From Lachnospiraceae bacterium (GTDB taxonomy: Bacteria > Bacillota > Clostridia > Lachnospirales > Lachnospiraceae): a DNA stretch of 50,075 nucleotides. Made by a program: the position numbers and the translations under genes. The stretch's first letter is position 1. The number at the start of each line of letters is the position of its first letter. Under the pieces are notes generated by a model. It saw nothing but the letters and a program-made list of their open reading frames with translations. It did no database searches and was not told where the DNA came from. Positions 15,958-25,207 of the stretch are shown piece after piece. The DNA lies in the NCBI GenBank assembly GCA_031272185.1, contig JAISUG010000009.1:1-50075 (forward strand). The letters run 5' to 3'.

Positions 15958-18225
15958 ATGTGCAAAAGGGCAACAGGACAGATAACGGTGTTTTTGAGCT
16001 TGATTTTCCTGACGATGTGCGCGCTCCTGTGCGTCTTTTTGGAGGCCGCGCGGACAGCGGGCGCCAGGTGGTACCTGCAGACAGCGCTCAACTCCGCCAC
16101 GGAGTCGCTGTTTAGCGAGTACCACAGGCTGCTGTGGGACCGGTACAATATCTTCGGGGCGGAAATGGACTCGGCCCAGGCCGAGGCGCATCTGGCGCAG
16201 TTTTTGGAGCCATACCTGGAAGAGACCAACTGGTACCCGTGTGCACTCGCCGCCACCACGCTGGCATCCCCGAAGACGCTGGCAGATGAGGAGGGCGCGT
16301 ATTTCGAGCGGGAAATCGTGGCTTTGATGAAATATGCTGTCTGGAAAAATCTGGACTTTGACCCCAATGATGCCGACAAGACCGCCGCACAGATCCAAAG
16401 TGCGGCGGCTGCGGCCGGCATCGCGGGGGAATACAGGAAACAGACCAAAACCGTGGTGGAACTGGAAGGGAAGCTGGAGGACATCCAGGCTTTGCTGGAA
16501 CGGGAAAACGCATGGGTGGCCCAGGGCGAACAGGCGCTGGCCAGGTACGACGGAAAGGGTTTTTTGAACATACTCGCCCAGCTCCAGAGGGAAAATGGCA
16601 GGATGCCGGCGCTGGTGGAGTCATACGGGGAGATCGCCGACAGACTGGCGGCGGAACTGGATGAGGCCGAGGAAACCATCCGCAGGGAGCAGGAAAAACT
16701 GGACGACGAAGCCTTGGAACAGCTTCCTGGATGGGCCACGCAGTATGCCTCCTATGTCCGTGAAAACGGGGCAAAACGGGCGCAGATACGGGCCCTGGGG
16801 CCATTGTCCGAGAGAAACGACGCCCTGATAGAACGGCTCAAAGCCCAGGCGCAGGCAGTGATGGACGAAATAGACAGCTACTGCGAACCGGAGGACGAGT
16901 ACGACGAGGAGACCGGGGAGCTCATATACTCCGGCGCATCGGACGCCCCTGACGAGGCAGAGCTGTGGGGTGGCGTCGCCCGCACATTTGCCGGATGGGG
17001 CAGGGGGGACCTGGGGATTTCCAGGGGCAAGCCGGACCGGGAAAAGCAAGGTTGGCTGAAAACCATCCAAAACCTGGCCGGGGATGGGCTTTTGGGCATC
17101 GTGATCCCGGCAGGGGCACAGGTGTCCAAGGCTAAGATGCCGGATGGGCGGGTGGCCCTTGGCGCCAAACCGGCGAGCGGCGGTGCGGATGCATATGGGT
17201 ACGGTACCGGCACCTATGGTGCCGGAGGTTATGGAACCGGAGCCAATGGTACCGGTGCCTACGGTGGTTACGGGGGCAGTGCCGCAAACGGCGCCCCTGC
17301 GGCAAGCGGTGCAAGTTCTTGGGGGGGCGGCGGTGCGGATGCCCATGGATACGGTACCGGCACCTATGGTGCCGGAAGTTATGGAACCGGAGCCAATGGT
17401 ACCGGTGCCTACGGCACCGGCGGGTACAGCACAGGTTATGGCTTGGGGTATGGCACACAAACGGGCGCCGGGGAAGTAGATGGGGTGGCGCTGCTGCAGG
17501 CGGGCGTGACCGCCGCGCTGGTAGGGGAATACTGCGGGGGATACTTTACGGATTTCCTTAGCGCAGAGAAAAAGCCGGTGCAGTATGAACTGGAATACCT
17601 GGTGGGCGGTTGCGATAAAGATACGGACAACCTCCAGGCCACACTGCTTGGGATACTCGCGGTGCGGGAGGGGTTCAACCTGATACACCTTTTGTCAGAT
17701 AGTCCCAAACAGGCCGAGGCCAGGGCATTGGCCGCGACGCTGGCCGGCGTGACCGGCATGGCGGTCCTGTTGGAAGTGTTTTACTATTTCGTGCTGCTCA
17801 TCTGGGCCCTGGGCGAGGGCGTCATGGATCTGCGGACGCTCCTGGCTGGCGGCAAAGTGCCTTTGATCAAATCCGCCCAGGACTGGAAATTGTCGATTGA
17901 AGGCCTGCTTAGCCTGGGGAAATCGAAAAATGCACCGGTGGAAACCGAAACAAACATAAGCGGGGTCGGGTATGTGGGATATGTCAAGATGCTGCTGCTG
18001 TGCATGAAACCCTCTGACAAATATGCGCGGATGATGGATGTCATGCAGATGAACATCCGGCGCAGCCAGCCGCAGTTTGTCATAAGCGAGTGCCTTTGCG
18101 CCACGGGCATCAACGCCACATTTGACGCAAAGCATTTGTTCTTCTCACTGCCGTTCGTGGAGCGGGTGGTGGGCGGTGGCGAGACCGCATATACGATAAG
18201 CGTTTCCACATACAAGAAGTATTGA
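15958..18225 (+). CDS. DUF5702-like Tad-associated protein with Gly/Tyr repeats
   Basis: 755 residues. The N-terminus GQITVFLSLIFLTMCALLCVFLEAAR-type segment (one hydrophobic helix after a short basic start) resembles a pseudopilin or TadG-like protein. This is followed by LLWDRYNIFG, a long coiled coil (about 160-310), a Gly/Tyr/Thr-rich insertion (about 400-505), and a C-terminal domain with hydrophobic helices around LLEVFYYFVLLIWALGEG. Proteins of this kind lie in tad loci of Clostridia. It is probably surface-exposed and membrane-anchored. ATG 15958 has AAAGGA some 14 bases before, a loose spacing, within the duplicated flp end. Confidence 0.8.
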   Translation: MCKRATGQITVFLSLIFLTMCALLCVFLEAARTAGARWYLQTALNSATESLFSEYHRLLWDRYNIFGAEMDSAQAEAHLAQFLEPYLEETNWYPCALAATTLASPKTLADEEGAYFEREIVALMKYAVWKNLDFDPNDADKTAAQIQSAAAAAGIAGEYRKQTKTVVELEGKLEDIQALLERENAWVAQGEQALARYDGKGFLNILAQLQRENGRMPALVESYGEIADRLAAELDEAEETIRREQEKLDDEALEQLPGWATQYASYVRENGAKRAQIRALGPLSERNDALIERLKAQAQAVMDEIDSYCEPEDEYDEETGELIYSGASDAPDEAELWGGVARTFAGWGRGDLGISRGKPDREKQGWLKTIQNLAGDGLLGIVIPAGAQVSKAKMPDGRVALGAKPASGGADAYGYGTGTYGAGGYGTGANGTGAYGGYGGSAANGAPAASGASSWGGGGADAHGYGTGTYGAGSYGTGANGTGAYGTGGYSTGYGLGYGTQTGAGEVDGVALLQAGVTAALVGEYCGGYFTDFLSAEKKPVQYELEYLVGGCDKDTDNLQATLLGILAVREGFNLIHLLSDSPKQAEARALAATLAGVTGMAVLLEVFYYFVLLIWALGEGVMDLRTLLAGGKVPLIKSAQDWKLSIEGLLSLGKSKNAPVETETNISGVGYVGYVKMLLLCMKPSDKYARMMDVMQMNIRRSQPQFVISECLCATGINATFDAKHLFFSLPFVERVVGGGETAYTISVSTYKKY
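17181..17412 (+). repeat. Gly/Tyr-encoding repeats, 150-bp period, in frame
   Basis: Two closely similar blocks (17181-17262 and 17331-17412) encode ADAYGYGTGTYGAGGYGTG-like and ADAHGYGTGTYGAGSYGTG-like sequence. Shorter GGTACCGG and TATGGTGCC units repeat within each. Confidence 0.9.
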
Positions 18226-18249
18226 GTTGGGTGCAGGGCGCCGCAGGCG

Positions 18250-18352
18250 ACAGAAAGGCAGATGAACGTGTTTAACAATTCTGGAAAAGAGAGCACATCT
18301 TCCCCGGCATATATATTCCCTCCGCCGGCATGGGCATCTGCCTTTCTGTCGG
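18250..18352. repeat. Perfect 16-bp inverted repeat
   Basis: GACAGAAAGGCAGATG (18250-18265) and CATCTGCCTTTCTGTC (18337-18352) are exact reverse complements separated by 71 bases. The left arm contains the in-frame ATG 18262, so a hairpin would hide that start. Confidence 0.9.
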
Positions 18353-18381
18353 CTGGGGCATGCAGGGGGAGAAGTGACGAT

Positions 18382-19446
18382 ATGCCCAAGAAGATGGGGA
18401 TGGGCGAAGCAAATGGGGTGGTTGAAACGGGTCAGGAGCGAGCGTGCAGGGAACGTTCGGGCGTGGAACGCGCGGACGTGGTGCGTGCGGGTGTGGGTGG
18501 TGCGGACGTAGGGCTTGCGGATGTGAATGGTGCGGACGAGGAACGCGCGGACGTAGGGTTTGCGGATGTGAATGGTGCGGACGAGGAATGTGCGGATGTG
18601 GATGGTACGGATTTGGGGCGTTCGGGCGTGGGCTGTGCGTTCGGGGTGACGCCTCCGAGGATAGGGAAATGGGCTCGGCTGGCGGAAGGGATGCGGGGTT
18701 CCATGGCGGTGGAGGCGGCATTGGCGCTGCCGATGTTCCTGTTCGCATGCATATTGTTGCTGTTCCCCCTGCGGCTGATGGACACACACCGCAAAGTGCA
18801 GATGAGGGTGGAACAGTGCCTGGAACACCTGTCACAATATGGCTATACTTACCAGCAGTTCCAGAAAGGCAGGAACCCGGCGCTGGAAAAGACCGCAGTG
18901 CTTGCATCGGTGAGCGCAGTCGTCGCCGGCTGTATGGAAGAGGGGCACATCCTGCTGTTCTCGCCCCTGCGCTCAGAGATCCTGGAGGACGGGGAAACCA
19001 TGCAGGTGGTGGTGGACTACTGGGTGAAAACCCCTGTGGCGTTTTTCGGGTTCGGCTCGTTCCCCCAGACGCTGACGGCGAGCAGGCGGATCTGGGTAGG
19101 CGCGGGCCCCACCGCCACCGGGGACGGGGCCGGGGACACAGACCCCATAGTGTACGTGGGGAAAAACAGCACCAGATACCATACGGACTCACATTGCCAT
19201 TATCTGTACAACGACCTCCAAGGGGTTTCGGTGGGGGATGTGGAGAACATTCGCAACAAAAGCGGGGGGAAATACACGCCCTGTGCCAGGTGCGGCGCAA
19301 ACGCCATCGGTACGGTTTACGTGATGCCTTACGGGCAGCATTACCATTCAGACACGCAGTGCACGGCCATCATTGCCTATGTGAGGGCGGTGCCTCTGTC
19401 ACAGGTGGAGCATCTGGGCGGGTGTTCGTACTGTTCGAGGAACTAA
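18382..19446 (+). CDS. TadE-like protein with two Cys/His metal-binding-type motifs
   Basis: 354 residues from ATG 18382, which follows AGGGGGAG. An N-terminal low-complexity part (GADVGLADVNGADEERADV) precedes a TadE-type prepilin segment, MRGSMAVEAALALPMFLFA, with the conserved Glu after the small-residue site. The C-terminal region has two related motifs: YHTDSHC...LYNDLQGVSV...YTPCARCG and YHSDTQC...VRAVPLSQVEHLGGCSYC. Each has the pattern Tyr-His-x4-Cys ... Cys-x2-Cys, seen in secreted zinc-binding tails. Alternative starts are ATG 18262, GTG 18646 and ATG 18691; the last would begin directly at the prepilin leader. A minor pilin or tip role is inference. Confidence 0.75.
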   Translation: MPKKMGMGEANGVVETGQERACRERSGVERADVVRAGVGGADVGLADVNGADEERADVGFADVNGADEECADVDGTDLGRSGVGCAFGVTPPRIGKWARLAEGMRGSMAVEAALALPMFLFACILLLFPLRLMDTHRKVQMRVEQCLEHLSQYGYTYQQFQKGRNPALEKTAVLASVSAVVAGCMEEGHILLFSPLRSEILEDGETMQVVVDYWVKTPVAFFGFGSFPQTLTASRRIWVGAGPTATGDGAGDTDPIVYVGKNSTRYHTDSHCHYLYNDLQGVSVGDVENIRNKSGGKYTPCARCGANAIGTVYVMPYGQHYHSDTQCTAIIAYVRAVPLSQVEHLGGCSYCSRN

Positions 19447-19534
19447 CACAAGGCAAAACCGGATATTGCTTTTCCGGCGAGGGTTTTTATTGCGGTTTAT
19501 ACGGTGACTATACTTATTTGGGTGGAGGGCAGAA

Positions 19535-19972
19535 TTGATAGCATATTGTGGGAAAGCGGTTCTTTGGGTGTTTTTATGCACGGCGGCCGGGGAGGACTGG
19601 CGACGGGGCAGCATTCCGGCCTGGATGTTTGTGGCCGGGGCTTTGGCGGGGGTGGCGCTGGGTGCTGCGGCAACCCTGTGCCATGCAAATGCGCTGACGG
19701 TACCGGAAATCGCGAAAAGTGTATGCGTGGGGGTGGCGCTCATCTTGGTCTGCGCGGCAAGCGGCGGTGCGGTGGGCATGGGGGACGGCCTGTGCCTGGC
19801 CGTTTCAGGGCTGTACCTGCCATGGGAAAAGAATTTCTCGCTGCTCTTTGGCGGGCTCGTCATAAGCGCTTTGGCCGGGCTGGTCACATTGGCCAGGGGC
19901 AAAGGCCGAAAAGCGAAAATCCCATTCCTGCCCTGTCTGCTGTTGCCGGGACTGGTGGTGGTGTGCCTATGA
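19535..19972 (+). CDS. Second prepilin peptidase, A24 type
   Basis: 145 residues, TTG start with GGAGG six bases before. It has four or five hydrophobic helices and both catalytic aspartate motifs: GEDWRRGSIP near the N-terminus and GMGDGLC in the middle. It is shorter than the enzyme at 10075 and lies between two TadE-like genes, whose products may be its substrates. Its stop overlaps the next ATG (ATGA). Confidence 0.82.
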   Translation: MIAYCGKAVLWVFLCTAAGEDWRRGSIPAWMFVAGALAGVALGAAATLCHANALTVPEIAKSVCVGVALILVCAASGGAVGMGDGLCLAVSGLYLPWEKNFSLLFGGLVISALAGLVTLARGKGRKAKIPFLPCLLLPGLVVVCL

Positions 19973-20355
19973 GGGTTCGGGGCAGCTTCACGGTGGAAGC
20001 GGCGATGGTGATGGGCGTCGTCTTTTTTGCATTGTTTACGGTGATCCGTGTCGGGTACCAAGAAGCCGTCGTGTTGGCGGATGTTTTCCAGGTCTCGGAT
20101 GCCGTGGCCCGTTTGGGGTATGTGCAGGAAGGCGGTGCGGGCCAGGGCGCTATAGAGTGGTCGGGCAAAAACGGGAAACTCACGGCCAAACGGGAACTCC
20201 TGGGGGTAAGGGGGAGGGTCGAGAACGACATGTTGGAGCTGGAAATTGAAAAGGCAAGGTTTGCGCCCGAAGAGTGGATACGGATGTCGGTGCTGCTGGA
20301 GGGGCTTTTCGGGGGGGAGGAAACAGATGAAAGCGATGTTTCGCAGGGGGATTGA
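19969..20355 (+). CDS. TadE/TadF-like pseudopilin
   Basis: 128 residues. RGSFTVEAAMVMGVVFFALFTVI is a TadE-type leader and transmembrane helix with the Glu at position +5 of the mature segment. The rest is a small beta-rich extracytoplasmic domain. The ATG overlaps the preceding TGA, and the 3' end overlaps the FHA gene by 29 bases, so the three genes are translationally coupled. Confidence 0.8.
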   Translation: MRVRGSFTVEAAMVMGVVFFALFTVIRVGYQEAVVLADVFQVSDAVARLGYVQEGGAGQGAIEWSGKNGKLTAKRELLGVRGRVENDMLELEIEKARFAPEEWIRMSVLLEGLFGGEETDESDVSQGD

Positions 20356-22204
20356 CGGGAATTACCTGCAGGTGGCATCCGAAGGGGATGCGGGCTACAT
20401 GCGGCAGATGCTGCGGCGTTGCCATTTGGACGGGATGCTGCGTTTCCATACTGAAGAAATCGACCGGAAGCTGTACGATTGCTATGACGTCACGTCCAAA
20501 CAGCCTATGGCTCGGTTCGCACAGGTGCGCCCCTTGGTCAGTTCGGACATTGAGGCGCTGGTTTTTGCGCTCGGGAGGCTGTCAAGGGAACTGGCCCGGT
20601 ATCTGCTTGGCGAAGAACTGATATGCTTGGACAAAGACTTCATATTCGTGGACCCCGGTGATTTCGGGGTTTCATTTTGCGTCATACCCTGGCTTCAAAG
20701 CGACTTCCCAAAAGAGATGGAAAAACTCTTCCAATTCCTGCTAAAGGAAATCGACCACAGGGACAAAGACTGTGTGGTGCTGGTCTATGGTCTTTGCCAG
20801 GCTTGCCAGACCGAGTCATGCAGGGTGCAGGATCTGGTGCAATATGTCCGCTCATACCAAAGCCGGATACACCAGGGGGGGTGCCGGGCCGGTGGTATGG
20901 ACGTGGCAAGGGGTGTCACAGGGGGCGTGGCAGGAGGTGTCGCAGGAGATGTGGCAGGGTGTGTCACAGGAGGTGTCACAGGGGGCGCAGTTGGGGGTGT
21001 CACAGGTGGTGTCACAGGAGGCGTGGCAAGGGGTGTCATAGGTGGCATCGCAGGGGGCGTCCCTGGAGGCGCAGCAGGAGGTGTCACAGAGGGCGGAGGA
21101 ACGATTGGAGTCAATGGCTGGGGTGGTCTCCCAGGCACCTATGACACGCCGACGGCCAGAGAATCGTCGAAAAGGCCCAGATTGTCGAAGAAAACGCGGC
21201 GTGCCCAACCCGATGGGGCGGTCTTGGCGGCGAAATCCCCTCGTGGCGGGTGCTTTTCTGAGGGTACGGGTTTCGTCCAGGGCGAGAGCTTCGCCGAGGA
21301 CTCAGGTTTCGTCCAGGCCAGCAGCTTCGTCCGGGGCAGGGGCCTTTCCCGGGGGGGGCGTTTCGCCATCAGCCCCGTGAAATGTGTGGTGGCAGGGTTT
21401 TTGGTGGTGCTGGCGACAATGTGGTTTTTCGGGGGCGTGGGGGCATGGGCGCGCCATGGGGTACAGCTAGCAGGGGCGGCGCTTGTGTGCGCCGCAGCGC
21501 TGATGTTCGCAAAGATACGAAATGGTGTGGAAACGGGTGACGACGATGGGGGTGCCCACAATGCGGATATCGACTGCATTAGGACGGATGCCCCTATAAA
21601 GGGAGCGGCTCCGTCTGCGGTAAGACCACAAAGCCGCGGATGGGATGGGGGCGACCGTGTGGCTTTTGCCGGTGGCATAGAGTGGTTCCATGAAGAACCG
21701 TTTGCGCCGCAGTTTGCCCATGCCGGAAATGCAAATCCCGGAAATGCAAATCCCGGGGCATGCCCGACGTATGCGGGGGAGCAATATCATGATGGCCGGG
21801 GGCTGCAGACAACTGGGCATGCCCTGTCTGGCGGCGATGAGCCTTCCGAGCAATATCATAATGGCCGAGGGCTGCAGACAACCCTGCTGGCCCATATCGA
21901 CGATCAGGGATCCGTGCCCCGCTTGCTAAGCATGGACGGGCAATGCGATGAGATAGTGATGACGTACTTCCCTTTCGTGATCGGCAAACAGGAAACGATG
22001 GTGGACTTTGCCATCAAAAGGGATGCCATCAGCAGGCTGCATGCGCGTTTTGACAAAGAGGGGGACTCATACTATGTGACAGACCTCAACACCACCAATG
22101 GCATATGGGTGGACGGCCGGCTGCTGGAGGCCAATGCCAGGGAGCCTATCTGTGCAAATGCCGAAATACGGCTTGCGGACACAAGTTTCCGCTTTTTGGC
22201 ATAA
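20327..22204 (+). CDS. DUF6382/FHA domain membrane protein
   Basis: 625 residues, ATG 20327 after GGGGGGAGG. N-terminal domain (about 1-175) resembling DUF6382; a GGV(T/A) tetrapeptide repeat region of about 65 residues; a linker with FVQGESFAEDSGFVQ repeats; two hydrophobic helices (about 355-400); a second repeat region with EQYHDGRGLQTT and EQYHNGRGLQTT; and a C-terminal FHA domain (about 545-625) with SRLHARF and LNTTNGIWVDG. FHA domains bind phosphothreonine, which suggests phosphorylation control of the Tad machine; no kinase is in the window. The gene closes the Tad operon. Confidence 0.85.
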   Translation: MKAMFRRGIDGNYLQVASEGDAGYMRQMLRRCHLDGMLRFHTEEIDRKLYDCYDVTSKQPMARFAQVRPLVSSDIEALVFALGRLSRELARYLLGEELICLDKDFIFVDPGDFGVSFCVIPWLQSDFPKEMEKLFQFLLKEIDHRDKDCVVLVYGLCQACQTESCRVQDLVQYVRSYQSRIHQGGCRAGGMDVARGVTGGVAGGVAGDVAGCVTGGVTGGAVGGVTGGVTGGVARGVIGGIAGGVPGGAAGGVTEGGGTIGVNGWGGLPGTYDTPTARESSKRPRLSKKTRRAQPDGAVLAAKSPRGGCFSEGTGFVQGESFAEDSGFVQASSFVRGRGLSRGGRFAISPVKCVVAGFLVVLATMWFFGGVGAWARHGVQLAGAALVCAAALMFAKIRNGVETGDDDGGAHNADIDCIRTDAPIKGAAPSAVRPQSRGWDGGDRVAFAGGIEWFHEEPFAPQFAHAGNANPGNANPGACPTYAGEQYHDGRGLQTTGHALSGGDEPSEQYHNGRGLQTTLLAHIDDQGSVPRLLSMDGQCDEIVMTYFPFVIGKQETMVDFAIKRDAISRLHARFDKEGDSYYVTDLNTTNGIWVDGRLLEANAREPICANAEIRLADTSFRFLA

Positions 22205-22209
22205 AGTGC

Positions 22210-22238
22210 TTAACAGAAAAAGCGGGATGTGGTATGAT
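22210..22238 (+). promoter_or_regulatory. Promoter of the HIT gene
   Basis: TTAACA (22210-22215), 17-bp spacer, TATGAT (22233-22238), about 48 bases before the start codon. Confidence 0.7.
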
Positions 22239-22285
22239 ATGACCATGCCGGCGCTAGCCGGCGGACGGAGGAGAGGGATAGACAC

Positions 22286-22702
22286 ATGGAAGAAAACTGC
22301 ATCTTCTGCAAGATAGCACGTGGGGAGATCCCATCGGCTACGGTATATGAAGACGAGACTTTCCGCGGGATATTGGACGTCAACCCCATGACGAAAGGCC
22401 ATGCGCTGCTGGTGCCCAAAGCGCATTATGCCGATTTGTGCGCATTGGACCACGGTATCGCCGCAAAAGCGCTGCCGGTGGCAGCCCGGATCGGCGGTGC
22501 CATGAAAGATGCGCTGGGGTGTGACGGGTTCAATATCCTGCAAAACAATGGCGCAGCCGCGGAGCAGTCGGTTTTCCATTTCCACCTGCACATCATACCC
22601 AGGTATGCAGGGGACGGAAAGAGGTTCAGCGGGGGGCAGCAAGGGGCGGATGCCCAGGAGCTGCAGGATACCGCCGCAAAGATCCGCAGTGCGGTGGGGT
22701 AG
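22286..22702 (+). CDS. HIT family nucleotide hydrolase (Hint-like)
   Basis: 138 residues. CIFCKIARGEIPS at the N-terminus and the histidine triad HFHLHIIPR near the C-terminus are diagnostic. Members hydrolyse AMP-linked substrates in the cytosol. The ATG is preceded by GGAGGAGAGGG. It is a single-gene unit between the Tad operon and murG on the other strand. Its stop codon lies in a repeat that occurs three times downstream. Confidence 0.95.
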   Translation: MEENCIFCKIARGEIPSATVYEDETFRGILDVNPMTKGHALLVPKAHYADLCALDHGIAAKALPVAARIGGAMKDALGCDGFNILQNNGAAAEQSVFHFHLHIIPRYAGDGKRFSGGQQGADAQELQDTAAKIRSAVG

Positions 22703-22879
22703 ACGGCGTTTCAATGCACAGGGCAGCATGGCAAGGTAAGTCCGTTCAAACTGCAACCACTTGGTGAGGGTGTAGTCGGCGTTTCAGTGCACGGGGCAGC
22801 ATGGCTGGGCTGGGATCGCCGTCCCGGAGCGTCCAGGCGACGTTCGTAGCCGGCGTTTCAATGCAAATGGCACTATGGC
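22699..22879 (+). repeat. 73-74 bp repeat spanning the HIT stop codon, three copies
   Basis: GTAGACGGCGTTTCAATGCA at 22699 (containing the TAG stop) recurs at 22772 and 22846 with GTAG(T/C)CGGCGTTTCA. Each copy continues through CATGGC or TATGGC. The copies fill the convergent spacer to murG. Confidence 0.9.
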
Positions 22880-22917
22880 GGGCATACGTTGCCACAGGTG
22901 ACATTGCCACAGGCGGC

Positions 22918-23985
22918 TCATGCTTTCGCATATGACCCCACCAGCCCCACGATGGTTTCGATGGCGTTGCCCTGGTTGGCGCTACGCATCCGCCCGATGA
23001 AGCTGTCCCGGTTTTCGTAGACGCTCCGGATGGCCCCTGACAGGGCTTCGGGGGATAGGTCTTCTTCCTGGAGCGTGGCGCTGAAACCCTGGCGGGCGAA
23101 AGAGGCCGCATTGAGGATCTGGTCGCCCCGGCTGGCCTTGGTGGACAGGGGTATGAGGACGTGGGGCTTTTGCAGGGAGAGCAGCTCGCAGATGGCGTTG
23201 GCCCCTGCACGGGACACGGCTATATCCGCCACGGCGAACAGGTCCTTTAATGGTTCGCCCACATATTCGAACTGGGCATATCCCGGGGTTTCCATCAGGG
23301 TTTCGTCGGTGTTGCCTTTGCCGCATATGTGTATGACTTGGAAATCCCGCAGCAGGTCAGGGAGCACACAGCGGATGGCGGCGTTCACGGCCACGCTGCC
23401 CAGGCTTCCCCCTATGACCAGGATCACGGGCTTGTCCACGGAAAACCCGGCGATGCGGGCGCCTTTGGCCCTGTCGCCTTCCAGGAGCTCCCTGCGTATA
23501 GGCTGGCCGGTGAGGATGGATTTCCCCGAGGGGAGGTACTGTGCCGTTTCGGGGAAGTTGTAGCATATCTTGGCGCAAAAGGGCATGCAGATGCGGTTGG
23601 CCAGGCCGGGCGTCAGGTCCGACTCATGCAGGATGACGGGGATGCCCAGGCTTCGGGCGGCGACGGCCACAGGGACACCCACGAACCCGCCTTTGGAAAA
23701 GACCACGTCCGGGCGCAGGCGTTTTAGGATCCGGCGGGCTTGGGCGAATCCTTTCAGCACGCGAAAGGGGTCGGTGAAGTTTTTCGGGTCAAAGTAGCGG
23801 CGGAGTTTGCCCGTGGCGATGCCATGGTACTCCAGGCCGGCATCCGTGGCCAGCTTTTCCTCCATGCCGCCCAAGGAGCCTATGTATTTGACGGTGTACC
23901 CGGCCTCTGCCAAGCCGGGGACCAGCGCCAGGTTGGGGGTCACGTGGCCTGCGGTGCCGCCCCCCGTAAGGATTATGGTTTTCAT
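22918..23985 (-). CDS. murG: UDP-GlcNAc:lipid I GlcNAc transferase MurG
   Basis: 355 residues. Makes lipid II at the inner face of the membrane in peptidoglycan synthesis. N-terminal GGGTAGHVTPN, then SKGGFVGVPVAVAA, LHESDLTPGLANR, and in the C-domain VIGGSLGSVAVN and SRAGANAICELLSLQKPHVLIPL. The ATG at 23985 has GGAGG six bases before it; a TTG at 23988 is adjacent. It is alone, not in a dcw cluster. Confidence 0.97.
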   Translation of the reverse strand: MKTIILTGGGTAGHVTPNLALVPGLAEAGYTVKYIGSLGGMEEKLATDAGLEYHGIATGKLRRYFDPKNFTDPFRVLKGFAQARRILKRLRPDVVFSKGGFVGVPVAVAARSLGIPVILHESDLTPGLANRICMPFCAKICYNFPETAQYLPSGKSILTGQPIRRELLEGDRAKGARIAGFSVDKPVILVIGGSLGSVAVNAAIRCVLPDLLRDFQVIHICGKGNTDETLMETPGYAQFEYVGEPLKDLFAVADIAVSRAGANAICELLSLQKPHVLIPLSTKASRGDQILNAASFARQGFSATLQEEDLSPEALSGAIRSVYENRDSFIGRMRSANQGNAIETIVGLVGSYAKA

Positions 23986-24357
23986 CAATGCCTCCGATTA
24001 TCGTTTGACGGGCGTTAGGCGCAACAGTATCGCGTATCCACATTGGCAGTAAGCACATGCGGGCTTCAGTTCACATTGGAGCCATTGCGGACTTTTACAG
24101 CCGCAACCACCATCATAATCAATAAACCGGTTTGCGTCAACCCCAAAATCGGCGAGCCTGATGGCGGGCAAGGCCCGGCTGCAGGTCACTGTGGCGCCGG
24201 GGCGGGCCCTGGCCGCCCAGACGGCTCATCGGCCGGCTGGGGAGTGGCCGATCAATGCCGACCGGTGGGCGGTTGCCGCGGCGGGGCCGGTCATCGGGCT
24301 GCAAAGGCACAGGAACATGCTGCAAAGGCACAGGGACAATCGAAAGGGACCAAAGAC
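23986..24357. other. Divergent spacer between murG and mtnN
   Basis: 372 bases without a convincing gene. The plus frame of mtnN is open back to 24043 but encodes Gly/Ala-rich sequence without homology that I recognise. A short direct repeat CTGCAAAGGCACAGG lies at 24299 and 24320. No clear promoter was identified. Confidence 0.6.
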
Positions 24358-25071
24358 ATGATAGGTATCATAGGGGCCATGGACGAGGAAGTGGATGCGC
24401 TCATCGAGGCCATGGAAAGCACCGGGGGGGCCGTCACGAAAGCTGGCATGGTGTTCCATGCCGGCGTTTTGCGCGGCGTCGAGGCGGTGGTGGTGCGTTC
24501 GGGCATCGGCAAGGTCAATGCGGCCGTCTGCGCCCAGATCCTCATAGACGACTACCATGTGGATGCACTGGTTCAGTCAGGGATCGCGGGGTCGCTCAAC
24601 AAAGACATCCACATCGGCGATGTGGTGCTGTCAAGGGATACGGTCCACCATGACGTGCAAGCCGGGGCATTTGGGTACCCGCCGGGGCAGATCCCCCGCA
24701 TGGACACATTTGCATTTGAGGCTGACGCAAAACTCCTGGCAGCGGCGCAGCGCAGCGCAGCCAAAGCACTGCCGGACGTTCCGGTGCATGTGGGACGTGT
24801 GCTCTCGGGGGACATATTCATCAAGGACCAGGAACACAAAGATAGGATAGCGCAGACGCTGCATGGTGACGCGGTGGAGATGGAGGGCGCCGCGGTGGGG
24901 CAGGCGGCGTACCTCAACAACACACCATACCTGGTGATACGGGTCATCTCGGACAATGCGGACCAGGACGCAAACATCGACTATGCGCTGTTCGAACGGA
25001 TGGCAGCGGGGCGCAGCGTGGCGCTGACGCTGGCGCTGGTGGAAGAATTGGCCGGCAGGCGGTGCGAATAG
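24358..25071 (+). CDS. mtnN: 5'-methylthioadenosine/S-adenosylhomocysteine nucleosidase
   Basis: 237 residues. Removes adenine from MTA and SAH, recycling the SAM by-products. N-terminal IGIIGAMDEEVDAL, then SGIGKVNAA, QSGIAGSL, GDIFI, the substrate-binding VEMEGAAVGQ and the catalytic region VIRVISDNAD. ATG 24358 follows AAAGGGA. The last codons (AGRRCE) are the seed of a short repeat in the following spacer. Confidence 0.95.
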   Translation: MIGIIGAMDEEVDALIEAMESTGGAVTKAGMVFHAGVLRGVEAVVVRSGIGKVNAAVCAQILIDDYHVDALVQSGIAGSLNKDIHIGDVVLSRDTVHHDVQAGAFGYPPGQIPRMDTFAFEADAKLLAAAQRSAAKALPDVPVHVGRVLSGDIFIKDQEHKDRIAQTLHGDAVEMEGAAVGQAAYLNNTPYLVIRVISDNADQDANIDYALFERMAAGRSVALTLALVEELAGRRCE

Positions 25072-25165
25072 CCGGCGGGCGGCGGACAGAACCGGTGGGC
25101 GGCAGGAAAAGCCGACGGGGGGCAGGAAAAGCCGGCGGGCGGCGGGAAAAAGCCGGCGGGCTGCG
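25053..25165 (+). repeat. About 20-bp repeats from the mtnN 3' end
   Basis: GCCGGCAGGCGGTGCGAA at the end of mtnN is followed by repeated variants of GCCGGCGGGCGGCAGGAAAA up to about 25165. The pgi ribosome binding site follows. Confidence 0.8.
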
Positions 25166-25207
25166 GCATGTGCGCACTGTACGTGATAAAGGACCATGGA
25201 GGGAATT

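Noticed and set aside
19504-19968. Upstream part of the plus-strand ORF ending at 20355
   Set aside because: It overlaps the second prepilin peptidase in another frame; the TadE-like gene starts at 19969 in an ATGA overlap.
24043-24357. N-terminal extension of mtnN
   Set aside because: The frame is open but low in complexity, and the family start MIGIIGAMDEE lies at 24358 with its own ribosome binding site.
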